A DNA stretch of 64,000 nucleotides, taken from NCBI GenBank assembly GCA_047631555.1, contig JBLHZY010000004.1:137909-201908 (forward strand), in the 5' to 3' direction. Below, piece by piece: positions 44,533-53,370 of the stretch. The translations under genes were made by a program, and so were the position numbers. Each line of letters starts with the position of its first letter. The stretch's first letter is position 1. The notes beneath the pieces are model-generated. The model saw only the letters and a program-made list of their open reading frames with translations. It did not search any database and was not told where the DNA came from. This DNA comes from JBLHZY01 sp047631555 (lineage in GTDB: Bacteria; Pseudomonadota; Alphaproteobacteria; Rhodobacterales; Rhodobacteraceae).

Positions 44533-46236
44533 TTAGCCAATGATTTCGAATTTGTTAACGTCGACAAGGCCGCGATCGGTGATCTTGAGATTGGGAATAA
44601 CCGGCAGCGCAAGAAAGGCGAGCTGCAAAAACGGCTCTTCAAGCGTAACCCCAAGGCTTTGCGCTGCGCGGCGCAGGGCGCGCAAATCTGTCTCGACCGT
44701 CTCAAACGGCTCCAAACTCATCAATCCAGCGACGGGCAGCGCCAGCTCGGCGAGCACTTTGCCCCCCTGCACGACAACAAAACCGCCCTCAATCTCGCCC
44801 AAGCGATTGGCCGCAAGCGCCATATCATCGTAATCCGCGCCGACAACGGCGATGTTGTGATGATCGTGGCAAACGGTCGAGGCGATCGCGCCGCGCGTCA
44901 GTCCAAAGCCGCGCACGAAGCCGGTTGCCATATTGCCGTTTTTGCCGTGGCGTTCGATCACTGCTATTTTGTTCAAATCCCGCGAAATATCGGGTAATTT
45001 GTCTCCGTCATTGATTTTGATCTGCTCATGCAGGTGATCCGTGATGATCTTGCCCGGAATGATCCCGATAACATCGGTCTCTTCGCGATTGCCCGCTGTG
45101 CGAAAATGCTGCGCAGCAATTTTTGGCGCTTTGACGGAATTGCGCCCGATGGGGTCAGTCAATTTGCGCGCCGCAAAGGCTTCGTCATCCGCCAATATCC
45201 CGCCCGAAAAGACCATCCGCGCGCGGCAATCCTCAAGGCTGCCTTCCAGCACAACGATATCCGCCCGCTTGCCCGGTGCGATCAGCCCGCGATCCTTAAG
45301 CCCGAAGGCCTCGGCCGCGGAAAGGCTCGCCGCGCGGAAGATCGCAAGCGGCGGCGCGCCAAGGGAAATCGCCTCGCGGATCATGTAATCAAGGTGGCCG
45401 TATTCGGCGATATCCAGCGGGTTGCGATCATCTGTGCACAGGGCAATATAGGGTGAGTTGCGCTCTGTTATGATCGGCGCAAGGGCGTGTAAGTCCTTGG
45501 AAACAGAGCCTTCTCTGATCAAGATACGCATCCCCTTGCGCAGTTTTTCAAGCGCTTCCTCAGCCGTTGTTGCCTCGTGTTCGGTGCGGATACCAGCCGC
45601 GATATAGGCATTCAGGTCTTTGCCAGACAGCATCGGCGCGTGGCCATCTATATGGACGCCACGAAAGGCGTTGAGCTTGGCCATTGCGCCGGGGTCTTGG
45701 AAAATCACGCCCGGGTAATTCATAAATTCCGCGAGGCCGATGCCTTGGGGATGACCATGCAATGCGATCAGATCATCGGCGGTTATTTCGGCCCCTGCTG
45801 TCTCCATATCGGTTGAGGGGACGCAGGAGGAAAGCTGCACACGAATATCCATCACGCAGCGCAGCGCTGCTTCCTGGAAGTAGCGAATGCCCGCAGGCCC
45901 GATCACATTGGCGATCTCGTGGGGGTCGCAAATCGCCGTGGTCACGCCGCGGGGCGTCACGCAGCGATCAAATTCATAGGGCGTCACAAGCGAGCTTTCG
46001 ATATGCAGATGCGTGTCGATAAAGCCGGGCACGAGGATTGCGCCATTCAGCTCGATCACACGTTTGCCCTCGTATTTCTCGCCCACACCAACGATCGTGT
46101 CGCCGCAAATCGCCACATCCCCGGCAATCATTTCGCCGGAGATCACATCAAAGACTTGCCCGCCGCGCAGCACGATATCGGCAGGCGCATCGCCGCGCCC
46201 TTGGGCAATGATATCGCTAAGATCGGTCTGTGGCAT
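44533..46236 (-). CDS. ade: Adenine deaminase
   Basis: Deaminates adenine to hypoxanthine for purine salvage. Metal-binding motif GFIDTHLHIESSLVTP lies near residue 73, the downstream metal ligands are in GHLDYMIREAISLGAPPL near 280, and CHDHHNIAVVGADYDDMALA near 455 is typical of the Ade C-terminus. Length 567 is normal. AAAGGAG precedes the ATG. Confidence 0.93.
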   Translation of the reverse strand: MPQTDLSDIIAQGRGDAPADIVLRGGQVFDVISGEMIAGDVAICGDTIVGVGEKYEGKRVIELNGAILVPGFIDTHLHIESSLVTPYEFDRCVTPRGVTTAICDPHEIANVIGPAGIRYFQEAALRCVMDIRVQLSSCVPSTDMETAGAEITADDLIALHGHPQGIGLAEFMNYPGVIFQDPGAMAKLNAFRGVHIDGHAPMLSGKDLNAYIAAGIRTEHEATTAEEALEKLRKGMRILIREGSVSKDLHALAPIITERNSPYIALCTDDRNPLDIAEYGHLDYMIREAISLGAPPLAIFRAASLSAAEAFGLKDRGLIAPGKRADIVVLEGSLEDCRARMVFSGGILADDEAFAARKLTDPIGRNSVKAPKIAAQHFRTAGNREETDVIGIIPGKIITDHLHEQIKINDGDKLPDISRDLNKIAVIERHGKNGNMATGFVRGFGLTRGAIASTVCHDHHNIAVVGADYDDMALAANRLGEIEGGFVVVQGGKVLAELALPVAGLMSLEPFETVETDLRALRRAAQSLGVTLEEPFLQLAFLALPVIPNLKITDRGLVDVNKFEIIG

Positions 46237-46451
46237 GGGGGCTCCTTTGGCTGGCGTCTAGCAGATCAGCTTGATTGCGGCTTGTCTAGAATAGAGCGGG
46301 CGATTTGCGCAAAGGCGGCCATCCTTTGCTAAGATTGCTGTGGTATTCAGCGCGCAGTTTGGGCCGCAATCGCGCGCAGGCACGCGAAGAGGTTGTTTGG
46401 CGCGCGCCCAAACCCCATAACGGCTGCAACAAAAGAAGCAGGATATTTGGT

Positions 46452-47618
46452 ATGAAAATTGCGGTGGCTGGGCTTGGCTATGTGGGCCTCTCGAATGCGA
46501 TCCTTTTGGCGCAGCACAATGATGTTATTGCCGTCGATGTGATGCCCGAGAAGATTGAGGCGGTGAATGCGGGCCACTCGCCGATTTCTGATCCTGAGTG
46601 CGAACAATACCTTGCCCATGGCGGGCTTCGGCTGCGCGCGACGCTTGATGCAGAGGAAGCCTATGGGGATGCGGAATATGTGATTGTGGCGACGCCGACG
46701 AATTACGATCCGCAAACAAATGCCTTTGATACCAGCACGGTAGAGGCCGTTATCGCGCAAATATCTTCGATCAATCCAGATGCGATCATGGTGATTAAAT
46801 CGACGATCCCGGTGGGCTATACCGCCGATCTGATCGCGCGCACGGGCAGCGACAAGATCATCTTTTCGCCTGAGTTCCTGCGCGAAGGCCGCGCGCTTTA
46901 TGACAACTTGCACCCAAGCCGGATCGTTGTTGGTGAGGAAAGCGAACGCGCGCGCATCTTTGCCAATTTGATGGCTGAAGGCGCGCTTGATGAGGATGTG
47001 CCAATTCTTTTCACCGGCTCGTCGGAGGCCGAAGCGATCAAGCTTTTCGCCAATACTTATCTTGCGATGCGGGTCGCTTATTTCAACGAGCTCGATAGCT
47101 TTGCCCTCGCTTTCGGGATGAACTCGCGCCAGATCATTGATGGCATTGGCCTCGATCCGCGGATTGGCGATCACTATAACAATCCAAGCTTTGGTTACGG
47201 CGGTTATTGCCTGCCCAAAGATACCAAGCAGCTGTTGGCCAACTATTCCGCCGTTCCGCAAAACCTTGTGCGCGCGATTGTGGATGCGAACCGGACCCGC
47301 AAGGATTTCATCTCGGATCAGATCATTGCGCGCCGTCCCAAGATCGTTGGGGTGTATCGGTTGGTGATGAAAGCAGGCTCGGATAATTTTCGCCAAAGCT
47401 CGATCCAAGGCATCATGAAGCGGATCAAGGCCAAGGGTATCAAGGTTCTGGTGTTTGAACCGACCTTTGAGGGCGAGGATTTCTTTGGCTCTGTGGTGAC
47501 CTCGGATTTGGAGGCGTTCAAACATGTCTCTGATGTCATTTTGGCGAACCGACAACACCATGATCTTGCGGATGTGGCGGATAAAGTCTTTACCCGCGAT
47601 CTGTTTGGTTCGGACTGA
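46452..47618 (+). CDS. ugd: UDP-glucose 6-dehydrogenase
   Basis: NAD-dependent oxidation of UDP-glucose to UDP-glucuronate for polysaccharides. The Rossmann motif MKIAVAGLGYVGLSNAILLA sets the start at 46452, giving 388 residues like E. coli Ugd. The catalytic Cys is in FGYGGYCLPKDTKQLL near residue 253. IIFSPEFLREGRALYDNLHP is the expected Glu/Lys region. An in-frame upstream extension of 49 codons is not conserved-looking. No other polysaccharide genes adjoin it. The stop overlaps the first van palindrome. Confidence 0.95.
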   Translation: MKIAVAGLGYVGLSNAILLAQHNDVIAVDVMPEKIEAVNAGHSPISDPECEQYLAHGGLRLRATLDAEEAYGDAEYVIVATPTNYDPQTNAFDTSTVEAVIAQISSINPDAIMVIKSTIPVGYTADLIARTGSDKIIFSPEFLREGRALYDNLHPSRIVVGEESERARIFANLMAEGALDEDVPILFTGSSEAEAIKLFANTYLAMRVAYFNELDSFALAFGMNSRQIIDGIGLDPRIGDHYNNPSFGYGGYCLPKDTKQLLANYSAVPQNLVRAIVDANRTRKDFISDQIIARRPKIVGVYRLVMKAGSDNFRQSSIQGIMKRIKAKGIKVLVFEPTFEGEDFFGSVVTSDLEAFKHVSDVILANRQHHDLADVADKVFTRDLFGSD

Positions 47619-47631
47619 TTTGTATACAAAT
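47618..47631. promoter_or_regulatory. Palindromic operator 1, likely VanR site
   Basis: Perfect 14-bp palindrome ATTTGTATACAAAT overlapping the ugd stop and about 100 bases before vanA. It fits the short palindromic sites bound by FCD-type GntR regulators. Confidence 0.75.
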
Positions 47632-47647
47632 TACCTGAATTGAGCAC

Positions 47648-47681
47648 TTGCGATCCCATTTAGGCAAAATATTGTATACAA
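47648..47681 (+). promoter_or_regulatory. Probable vanA promoter with operator 2
   Basis: A second palindrome TTGTATACAA occupies 47672-47681, 52 bp centre to centre from operator 1, about five helical turns. TTGCGA (47648-47653) and TATTGT (47670-47675), 16 bases apart, are candidate -35/-10 boxes; the latter overlaps operator 2. Binding would block the promoter. The boxes are a visual guess; the palindromes are exact. Confidence 0.6.
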
Positions 47682-47733
47682 ATGAGACGCCCCGCATTAT
47701 CCTTCCAGCAACACAGCCAGAAGGAAGCCAAAT

Positions 47734-48771
47734 ATGTATCCGCTCAATGCTTGGTATGTCGCCGCCTATGATGTCGAGGTGAAACGTGCGCTTCTCGCGC
47801 GCAAGATTTGCAACAAACCCGTTGTTTTATATCGCAAACAAGATGGCACGGCCTGCGCGCTTGCGGATGCTTGCTGGCACCGGCTTGTCCCGCTTTCAAA
47901 CGGCGAGCTGCACGGCGACAATGTGATCTGCGCCTATCATGGGCTTGAGTTCGATGATTCTGGGCGCTGCGTTTACATGCCCTCGCAGGATACGATCAAT
48001 CCTTCGGCCTGCGTGAAAAGCTACCCCATTGAAGAGCGGCATCGTTTCGTTTGGATTTGGCCCGGTGATCCGGCGCTGGCGGACCCTGCACTGATCCCGG
48101 ACATGCATTGGATGGATGATCCTGAATGGGCCGCCGATGGCAAAGTGATCCATGTGAAATGCGATTACCGCCTTGTCGTTGATAACCTGATGGATCTCAC
48201 GCATGAGACCTTCGTGCACGGCTCCTCAATCGGCAATCGCGCCGTGGCCGAAAGCCCGTTTGAGACGACCCATACAGATACAACCGCGACCGTAACGCGC
48301 TGGATGATTGATATCTCCGCCCCGCCCTTCTGGGAGGCGCAATTGGGCCAGAAAGATCATGTGGATCGCTGGCAGATCATCAACTTCACCGCCCCCGCAA
48401 CCATCTGCATTGATGTGGGCGTCGCGCCAACCGGGACAGGCGCGCCTGAGGGCGATCGCTCCAAGGGGGTGAACGGATTTGTGCTCAACACGATGACGCC
48501 CGAGACCGATACAACCTGCCATTATTTCTGGGCCTTTGCGCGTAATCACAACATTCATGATCAAGCATGGACGACGAAGTTGCGCGAAGGCGTCTCTGGG
48601 GTTTTCCAAGAGGACGAGGTGATTTTGGAGGCGCAACAAAAGGCGATTGAGGCCAATCCGGATCATGTTTTCTACAACCTCAATATCGATAGCGGCTCTA
48701 TGTGGGCGCGCAAATTGATCGATGCGATGATCGCGCGCGAGCAGCCCGGCGCGGCGCAGGCGGCTGAGTAA
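47734..48771 (+). CDS. vanA: Vanillate O-demethylase oxygenase subunit VanA
   Basis: Rieske non-heme iron oxygenase of 345 residues converting vanillate to protocatechuate and formaldehyde. The Rieske ligands appear in DACWHRLVPLSNG near residue 46 and CAYHGLEFDDSG near 66. The iron-site motif DNLMDLTHETFVHGSSIG lies near 150. The reductase VanB and an FCD regulator follow immediately, and its stop overlaps the regulator's start by one base. Related demethylases of other methoxy-aromatics cannot be excluded. Confidence 0.9.
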   Translation: MYPLNAWYVAAYDVEVKRALLARKICNKPVVLYRKQDGTACALADACWHRLVPLSNGELHGDNVICAYHGLEFDDSGRCVYMPSQDTINPSACVKSYPIEERHRFVWIWPGDPALADPALIPDMHWMDDPEWAADGKVIHVKCDYRLVVDNLMDLTHETFVHGSSIGNRAVAESPFETTHTDTTATVTRWMIDISAPPFWEAQLGQKDHVDRWQIINFTAPATICIDVGVAPTGTGAPEGDRSKGVNGFVLNTMTPETDTTCHYFWAFARNHNIHDQAWTTKLREGVSGVFQEDEVILEAQQKAIEANPDHVFYNLNIDSGSMWARKLIDAMIAREQPGAAQAAE

Positions 48772-49502
48772 TGGGCCAAGCGCTTTCTGCTGCGCAACGG
48801 GCCGTTTTGGCGCTACGCGATATGGTTATGTCGGGCGATTTGGCTCCAGGAGAGCGGCTCTATGAGGCAGGCTTGGCCGAGAATTTGGGCCTGTCGCGCA
48901 CACCGGTTCGCGAGGCTTTGATGCATCTCGCGCAAGAAGGATTGCTGGCCCGAGACGGGGCAAGCTATTCGGTGCGTGCGTTCTCTGAGGCGGATGTGAT
49001 TGATGCGATTGAGCTGCGCGGCGTCCTTGAGGGCACGGCGGCGCGATTGGCGGCTGAGCGCGGTATTTCGACGCCTATGGCAAGCGAGATGCAGGGCGTT
49101 TTGAGCGTGCTTGATGGGATCGTTTCGGTTGGAGCAAACGGGCTTGATTTCGGCGCTTATATCGCGGGCAATGCGGCGTTTCATGCACTTTTGTCGCGGC
49201 TTTGCGGCAGCGATTTGATCGAACGGGAAGCCGCGCGCGCGACCCGCCTGCCCTTTGCCTCGCCCTCGTCGTTTTTGCGGGTTCAGCAGGAGGTTCATGC
49301 CTTTCGCGAAAGCCTGATTGAAGGGCAGCGCCATCACCGCGCGATCTTTGAGGCGATTGAAGCCAGAGAGGGCGCGCGCGCCGAAGCGCTGACGCGCGAA
49401 CATGCCCGCCTTGCGCGGCGCAATTTGGAATATGTGATGCATCAGGATCAAAGCCTGATCGCGCGGGTGCCCGGCCTTGTGCTAGTGGCCCCGGCCATCT
49501 GA
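48771..49502 (+). CDS. vanR: GntR-family (FCD) repressor, probable VanR
   Basis: Transcriptional regulator of 243 residues. The N-terminal winged helix (about 10-75) contains LAENLGLSRTPVREALMHLA, the GntR recognition helix; the C-terminal helical FCD domain follows (DAIELRGVLEGTAARLAAER, then HHRAIFEAIEAREGARAEAL with ligand/metal His). It lies between vanA and vanB, one-base overlap with vanA and a ten-base gap to vanB, so it is expressed in its own target operon. The aromatic effector is inferred from context. Confidence 0.88.
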   Translation: MGQALSAAQRAVLALRDMVMSGDLAPGERLYEAGLAENLGLSRTPVREALMHLAQEGLLARDGASYSVRAFSEADVIDAIELRGVLEGTAARLAAERGISTPMASEMQGVLSVLDGIVSVGANGLDFGAYIAGNAAFHALLSRLCGSDLIEREAARATRLPFASPSSFLRVQQEVHAFRESLIEGQRHHRAIFEAIEAREGARAEALTREHARLARRNLEYVMHQDQSLIARVPGLVLVAPAI

Positions 49503-49512
49503 GGAGAGCAAG

Positions 49513-50496
49513 ATGAGAAGCCAGACAGAATGGCGCGACGCTGTATTGAAGCGGCGTGAAGAGATCGCAGCGGGTGTTCTGCGGCTTGATTTTGCAGTGC
49601 CCGGCGCGCTGCCTGCCTTTGATCCCGGTGCGCATTTGATGATCCGTGTGATGATCGATGGCAAGCCCGCGATCAGGACTTACACAAGCCTGCCCGCTGC
49701 AAAGGGCGAGCTTTCGATCGCGGTGAAATTACATCCCAAAAGCCGCGGCGGCTCGGCCTTTGTTTGGGGGCTTAAGGCGGGCGATCCGGTGCGACTTACC
49801 CTCCCTGATAATCGCTTTGAGCTGTCTTGGCGCGCCTCGGAATATTTGCTGATCGCGGGCGGCATTGGGATCACGCCGATCTATGGGATGGCGCGCGCAT
49901 TGCAGGCCCGCGCACAGCCCGTTCGGATGCTTTATGGCGCGCAGAATCGCGACGCGATGCCCTTTGTGGATGAGCTGGAAGGCCTGCTTGGCGCAGCGCT
50001 AGAAACCTATAGTGCGGATGACGCGCAATTCATTGATTTTGAAGCTGAATTCGCTCGCCTTGCGACAGATGGAGAGGCCTATATTTGCGGCCCTTTGGGG
50101 ATGCTGAATGCGGCCAAAGCAGCATGGGCTCGGGCCAAACGCCCTGTTTCACGGCTGCGCTATGAGGTCTTTGGCGATAGCGGCAAATTCGCCGAGGAAA
50201 GCTTTCAGGTTGAGGTGCTTAATCTGGGCATAACGGTCGAGGTTCCGCCGGATCGCACCATGCTGGCCGCGCTGCGCGAAGCCGGGGTTGATATGATCTC
50301 GGATTGCGAGCGCGGAGAATGCGGGCTTTGTGCGGTAGGGATCGTCGATACTAACGCTGAGATTGATCATCGGGATGTGTTTTTCTCTGACGAAGAGAAG
50401 CTTGAAAGCGCCCATATCTGCGCCTGTGTGAGCCGGTTTGTTGGCGGCAAAGCGATCATTGATATCGGGTATCGCGGGGAGGCAAAGAGCCGTTAA
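49513..50496 (+). CDS. vanB: Vanillate O-demethylase reductase subunit VanB
   Basis: Electron-transfer partner of VanA. A ferredoxin-NADP reductase-like FMN and NAD domain occupies residues about 1-225 (IRTYTSLPAAKGELSIAVKL, LIAGGIGITPIYGMARAL). The C-terminal plant-type [2Fe-2S] domain has CERGECGLCAVGI near 265, with the fourth Cys in HICACVSR. Length 327 is typical. GAGGAG is upstream. Its stop overlaps the converging FMO stop by four bases. Confidence 0.9.
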   Translation: MRSQTEWRDAVLKRREEIAAGVLRLDFAVPGALPAFDPGAHLMIRVMIDGKPAIRTYTSLPAAKGELSIAVKLHPKSRGGSAFVWGLKAGDPVRLTLPDNRFELSWRASEYLLIAGGIGITPIYGMARALQARAQPVRMLYGAQNRDAMPFVDELEGLLGAALETYSADDAQFIDFEAEFARLATDGEAYICGPLGMLNAAKAAWARAKRPVSRLRYEVFGDSGKFAEESFQVEVLNLGITVEVPPDRTMLAALREAGVDMISDCERGECGLCAVGIVDTNAEIDHRDVFFSDEEKLESAHICACVSRFVGGKAIIDIGYRGEAKSR

Positions 50497-51791
50497 GTAC
50501 CTTTGATATCTTTCAGCATTTGCTTGCTATAGATCGCGTAATCGACCTCCAAAACATAGCGCGCCGAACCCAGATATGTTTTCTTCTGGCGCGCGATGTG
50601 CTGCGCGATTTCGGCCTCTTGGGCGGGGCGGCTTGGCATCTTGATCGCGCCCGAAAGCAGCGCTGCGATCCACTTGCCTTGGCGCTCGACCAGCGGGATT
50701 GTCGGGCCGACGGGCTGCACCAACCCGGCAAAAATCAGACCCAGATGCGCAGGCGGGATCATCCGGCGATAGAGATGGCCCGCCTCGCGCTCTGGATCAA
50801 ACAGTTCGGTTGCGAGAAACGGGAATGTGGTCTTGTAGCCGGTGGCATAAATGATCGCATCAAGCGGCGCGTCTGAGCCATCCTCAAAGCGGACATGATC
50901 GCCGCAAAGCTCGGTCACGTTGGGCTTGATCGAGATGCGCCCATGGCCGATGGAGGGGAGTAATTCTTGGCTTAAGGTCGCGTGCTCTCGCCACATGGGA
51001 TGTTCAGGGCGCGGCAGGCCAAAGCGGCGCTGATCCCCCTGCCCCAGCCGGATAAGCCGCGCCATGATGCGCCGACTTATCGTCGTTGGCAGGCGCAGTT
51101 TGCGGCCCAGAAAGGCGCCCCATTGATCGATCGGAATGCCCATCAGATATTTGGGCATGACCCATGCGCTGCGCCGGGTTGAAACGATCACATGTTCGGC
51201 CCGTTTTGAGATGTCGACAGCGATATCAACCGCTGAATTTCCGAGCCCGACAACCAGCACGCGTTTGCCCTCATAGGGTGCTGCGGTTCGATAGTGATGG
51301 GCATGGATTTCTTCGCCGGAAAAGCTTCCTGCGAAGTCGGGCATACGCGCGTCGGAGAGGTGCCCATTGGCGATGATCACATGGGCATAGTCGCGCATTT
51401 CGCCGGATTTGAGCGTCACTTTCCAGCGCTTGCCAAGCGGTTCAATCTGCGCGACTTCGGTGTTGAAAGTGATCAGTTCCGGGATCGAAAACGCCTCGGC
51501 ATAGGCTTCAAGATGGGTGAGAAATTGACTGTGCGAAAGGAAGTCTGGCAAACTCGGATCGATGGGAAAATCGGAGTAGCCAAGATTGGGGCGGCTGGTA
51601 TCAATATGCAGCGAGGCATAGCAAGAGGATTGGCCGTTATCATTCTCATAGCGCCACATGCCGCCAATTTTCGAGCCCTTCTCGAAGCAATCAAAGGCAA
51701 GCCCTGCCTCCTTGAGCGCCTTGGCAACTGTTACGCCAGAGGACCCGGCTCCAATGATGCATATATCTGTTTTTGCTTGGTTATTTGGCAT
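50493..51791 (-). CDS. Flavin-containing monooxygenase
   Basis: FMO-like enzyme of 432 residues starting at 51791. FAD motif GAGSSGVTVAKALKEAG lies near residue 12, the FMO fingerprint FSGEEIHAHHYR near 150, and the NADP motif GLGNSAVDIAVDISKRA near 175. It overlaps the upstream SDR gene by 11 bases, so both are coexpressed. FMOs oxidise soft nucleophiles such as trimethylamine; the substrate cannot be read here. Confidence 0.88.
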   Translation of the reverse strand: MPNNQAKTDICIIGAGSSGVTVAKALKEAGLAFDCFEKGSKIGGMWRYENDNGQSSCYASLHIDTSRPNLGYSDFPIDPSLPDFLSHSQFLTHLEAYAEAFSIPELITFNTEVAQIEPLGKRWKVTLKSGEMRDYAHVIIANGHLSDARMPDFAGSFSGEEIHAHHYRTAAPYEGKRVLVVGLGNSAVDIAVDISKRAEHVIVSTRRSAWVMPKYLMGIPIDQWGAFLGRKLRLPTTISRRIMARLIRLGQGDQRRFGLPRPEHPMWREHATLSQELLPSIGHGRISIKPNVTELCGDHVRFEDGSDAPLDAIIYATGYKTTFPFLATELFDPEREAGHLYRRMIPPAHLGLIFAGLVQPVGPTIPLVERQGKWIAALLSGAIKMPSRPAQEAEIAQHIARQKKTYLGSARYVLEVDYAIYSKQMLKDIKGT

Positions 51792-52737
51792 TGGAAAGGT
51801 AATCCTCAATGATCGCTTCAATATCCAAATCGGGCGCAATCCCAAGCGCAGAGGCCTTGGCCGAGACAAATCTTTTTGGCCAACTGTCAACAATGGCCTG
51901 CATTTGCGGATCGGGTGCATAGCAGATTTCGCCCGCATCAGGACGGCGAATAATCGCTTCGGCCATCTGCGAAACCGTGACGCTCAGCGCAGGCATATTC
52001 ATCGCCCGTTTGAGCGGCAGAACGCTGCTTGGCAGATCATGCACGGTCAGCAAGGCGCGCACGACGGCGCCCACGGAGGCAATTGGAATGCGCGTCTCAC
52101 CTTGCAGCGGCGAGGTGCCGCGCGCGCCGCTAAGAGGCTCGCGCAAAATCTGCGCAACGCGGTCTGAGATAACGGGCTGCGGGGCGCCGGGGCGAATCAA
52201 GACAATGGGCAGACGCAGCGTGCGCCCATCAATGCGTTCGTGGCGCGAATAGTCGGCAATCAACAGCTCATTTATCGCCTTGTGGCTGCCGTAGGTCGTA
52301 CTTGGGGATTGGGCCTGATCATCGCCAACGGTTTCGGGCAAAGCGCCGCCAAACACTGCGATTGAGGAGGTAAAAACCAGCTTTGGGCGCCCCTTAGACC
52401 CTTCAACCAAAAGCCGCAGCGCCTCGACATTGACCGCATAGGCTTTGGCGGGATCGGCCTCGGCAAGAATGGTCAGCTGCGAGGCGAGGTGAAAAATACT
52501 ATCGGCCCCGAGGGCAGCAAGGCGCGCGACATAGTCAGTATCAGCGAGATCGCCAATCTCAGTCACTATTTCGATCGCTGCGTTACCGGATTGGGGCGGA
52601 TCAATCGGCGCGATGTCGGCGAGGTAAATCGTGCCAATGGGCTGATCTCCAAGCGTCCCGCGCTTAAGCAATACCTTAAGCAGTCGGCGGCCAAGAAAGC
52701 CTGCTGCGCCTGTGATGAGTATCTTTTGTTTGCCCAA
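51781..52737 (-). CDS. NAD-dependent epimerase/dehydratase (extended SDR)
   Basis: Extended short-chain dehydrogenase. The N-terminal ILITGAAGFLGRRLLKVLL has the GxxGxxG motif, and the catalytic region contains TTYGSHKAINELLI near residue 155 with the Tyr-x3-Lys pair. A TTG start at 52737, with GGAGG eight bases upstream, gives 318 residues. It resembles D-erythronate dehydrogenase-type proteins, but this is a recollection, not a firm call. An imperfect palindrome CATAC/GTATG lies at 52772-52787, upstream. Confidence 0.8.
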   Translation of the reverse strand: MGKQKILITGAAGFLGRRLLKVLLKRGTLGDQPIGTIYLADIAPIDPPQSGNAAIEIVTEIGDLADTDYVARLAALGADSIFHLASQLTILAEADPAKAYAVNVEALRLLVEGSKGRPKLVFTSSIAVFGGALPETVGDDQAQSPSTTYGSHKAINELLIADYSRHERIDGRTLRLPIVLIRPGAPQPVISDRVAQILREPLSGARGTSPLQGETRIPIASVGAVVRALLTVHDLPSSVLPLKRAMNMPALSVTVSQMAEAIIRRPDAGEICYAPDPQMQAIVDSWPKRFVSAKASALGIAPDLDIEAIIEDYLSNAK

Positions 52738-52816
52738 TGATCCTGCCTCCCTCAAAGCCGCGCTCAGAAAACATACTCATGGGTATGCTTTTGGCAAGGG
52801 ATATTCGCGCGCCCGC

Positions 52817-53245
52817 TTAGGCGATCCGCGTTAGCAGAAGGCAGGTTTCTGCGTTGAGAACCCCCTGTATGCGACCGATCCGGTTAAGCAAAAGATCAAA
52901 CGCGCCCAGGTTCGCGCTTTCGCTATGGGCCACGAGCCCCCATTTTCCGTTGGTCGAATAGAGGCTGGTTATCTGCGGCATGCGGCGCAATTCGCGCTGA
53001 ACGGCCTCGGCTCGGGCGCCGAGGACTTCGATCATGCTCACCGCGTGGATCAGATCATCGCTGCTCGGATCGGCCAGTTCGACGGTATAGCGCAGGATCA
53101 CCCCGGCGCTTTGCATCGCCTTCATCCGATTTTGCACCGTGACGCGCGACAGACCAAGCGCGGCGGCAAGGGTTGTGACCGAAGCGCGCCCGTCGTGTTT
53201 GAGCAGCGCGAGGATTTCGCGATCGGTTGAATCAGTCTTGGCCAT
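52817..53245 (-). CDS. Lrp/AsnC-family transcriptional regulator
   Basis: A 142-residue regulator. The N-terminal helix-turn-helix (about 5-60) has LLKHDGRASVTTLAAALGLS then RVTVQNRMKAMQSAGVI. The C-terminal ligand-binding RAM domain covers about 65-140. It is divergent from arginase across 125 AT-rich bases. By analogy with PutR-type proteins in alphaproteobacteria it probably controls the arginase-ocd-putA genes and itself. Effector unknown (proline or arginine plausible). Confidence 0.9.
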   Translation of the reverse strand: MAKTDSTDREILALLKHDGRASVTTLAAALGLSRVTVQNRMKAMQSAGVILRYTVELADPSSDDLIHAVSMIEVLGARAEAVQRELRRMPQITSLYSTNGKWGLVAHSESANLGAFDLLLNRIGRIQGVLNAETCLLLTRIA

Positions 53246-53370
53246 ATCGTTGCTTTCCGAAAAGGAATTCGACTTATCAAAATGTAAAACAAATAGAGCA
53301 AATAGTGCAATCTATATTCTCGGCCAAATGTTGCGCGCGCGCTATTCTTGAAGCGTTGTAGGAGGCCACA
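53246..53370. promoter_or_regulatory. AT-rich divergent control region, Lrp gene / arginase
   Basis: 125 bases, notably A/T rich at 53265-53320 in an otherwise GC-rich segment. It must hold both promoters and probably Lrp sites. TAGGAGG lies six bases before the arginase ATG. No exact operator was assigned. Confidence 0.5.

Noticed and set aside
46347..47561. 404-codon minus-strand frame opposite ugd
   Set aside because: Shadow frame; ugd on the other strand has the catalytic Cys and Rossmann motif.
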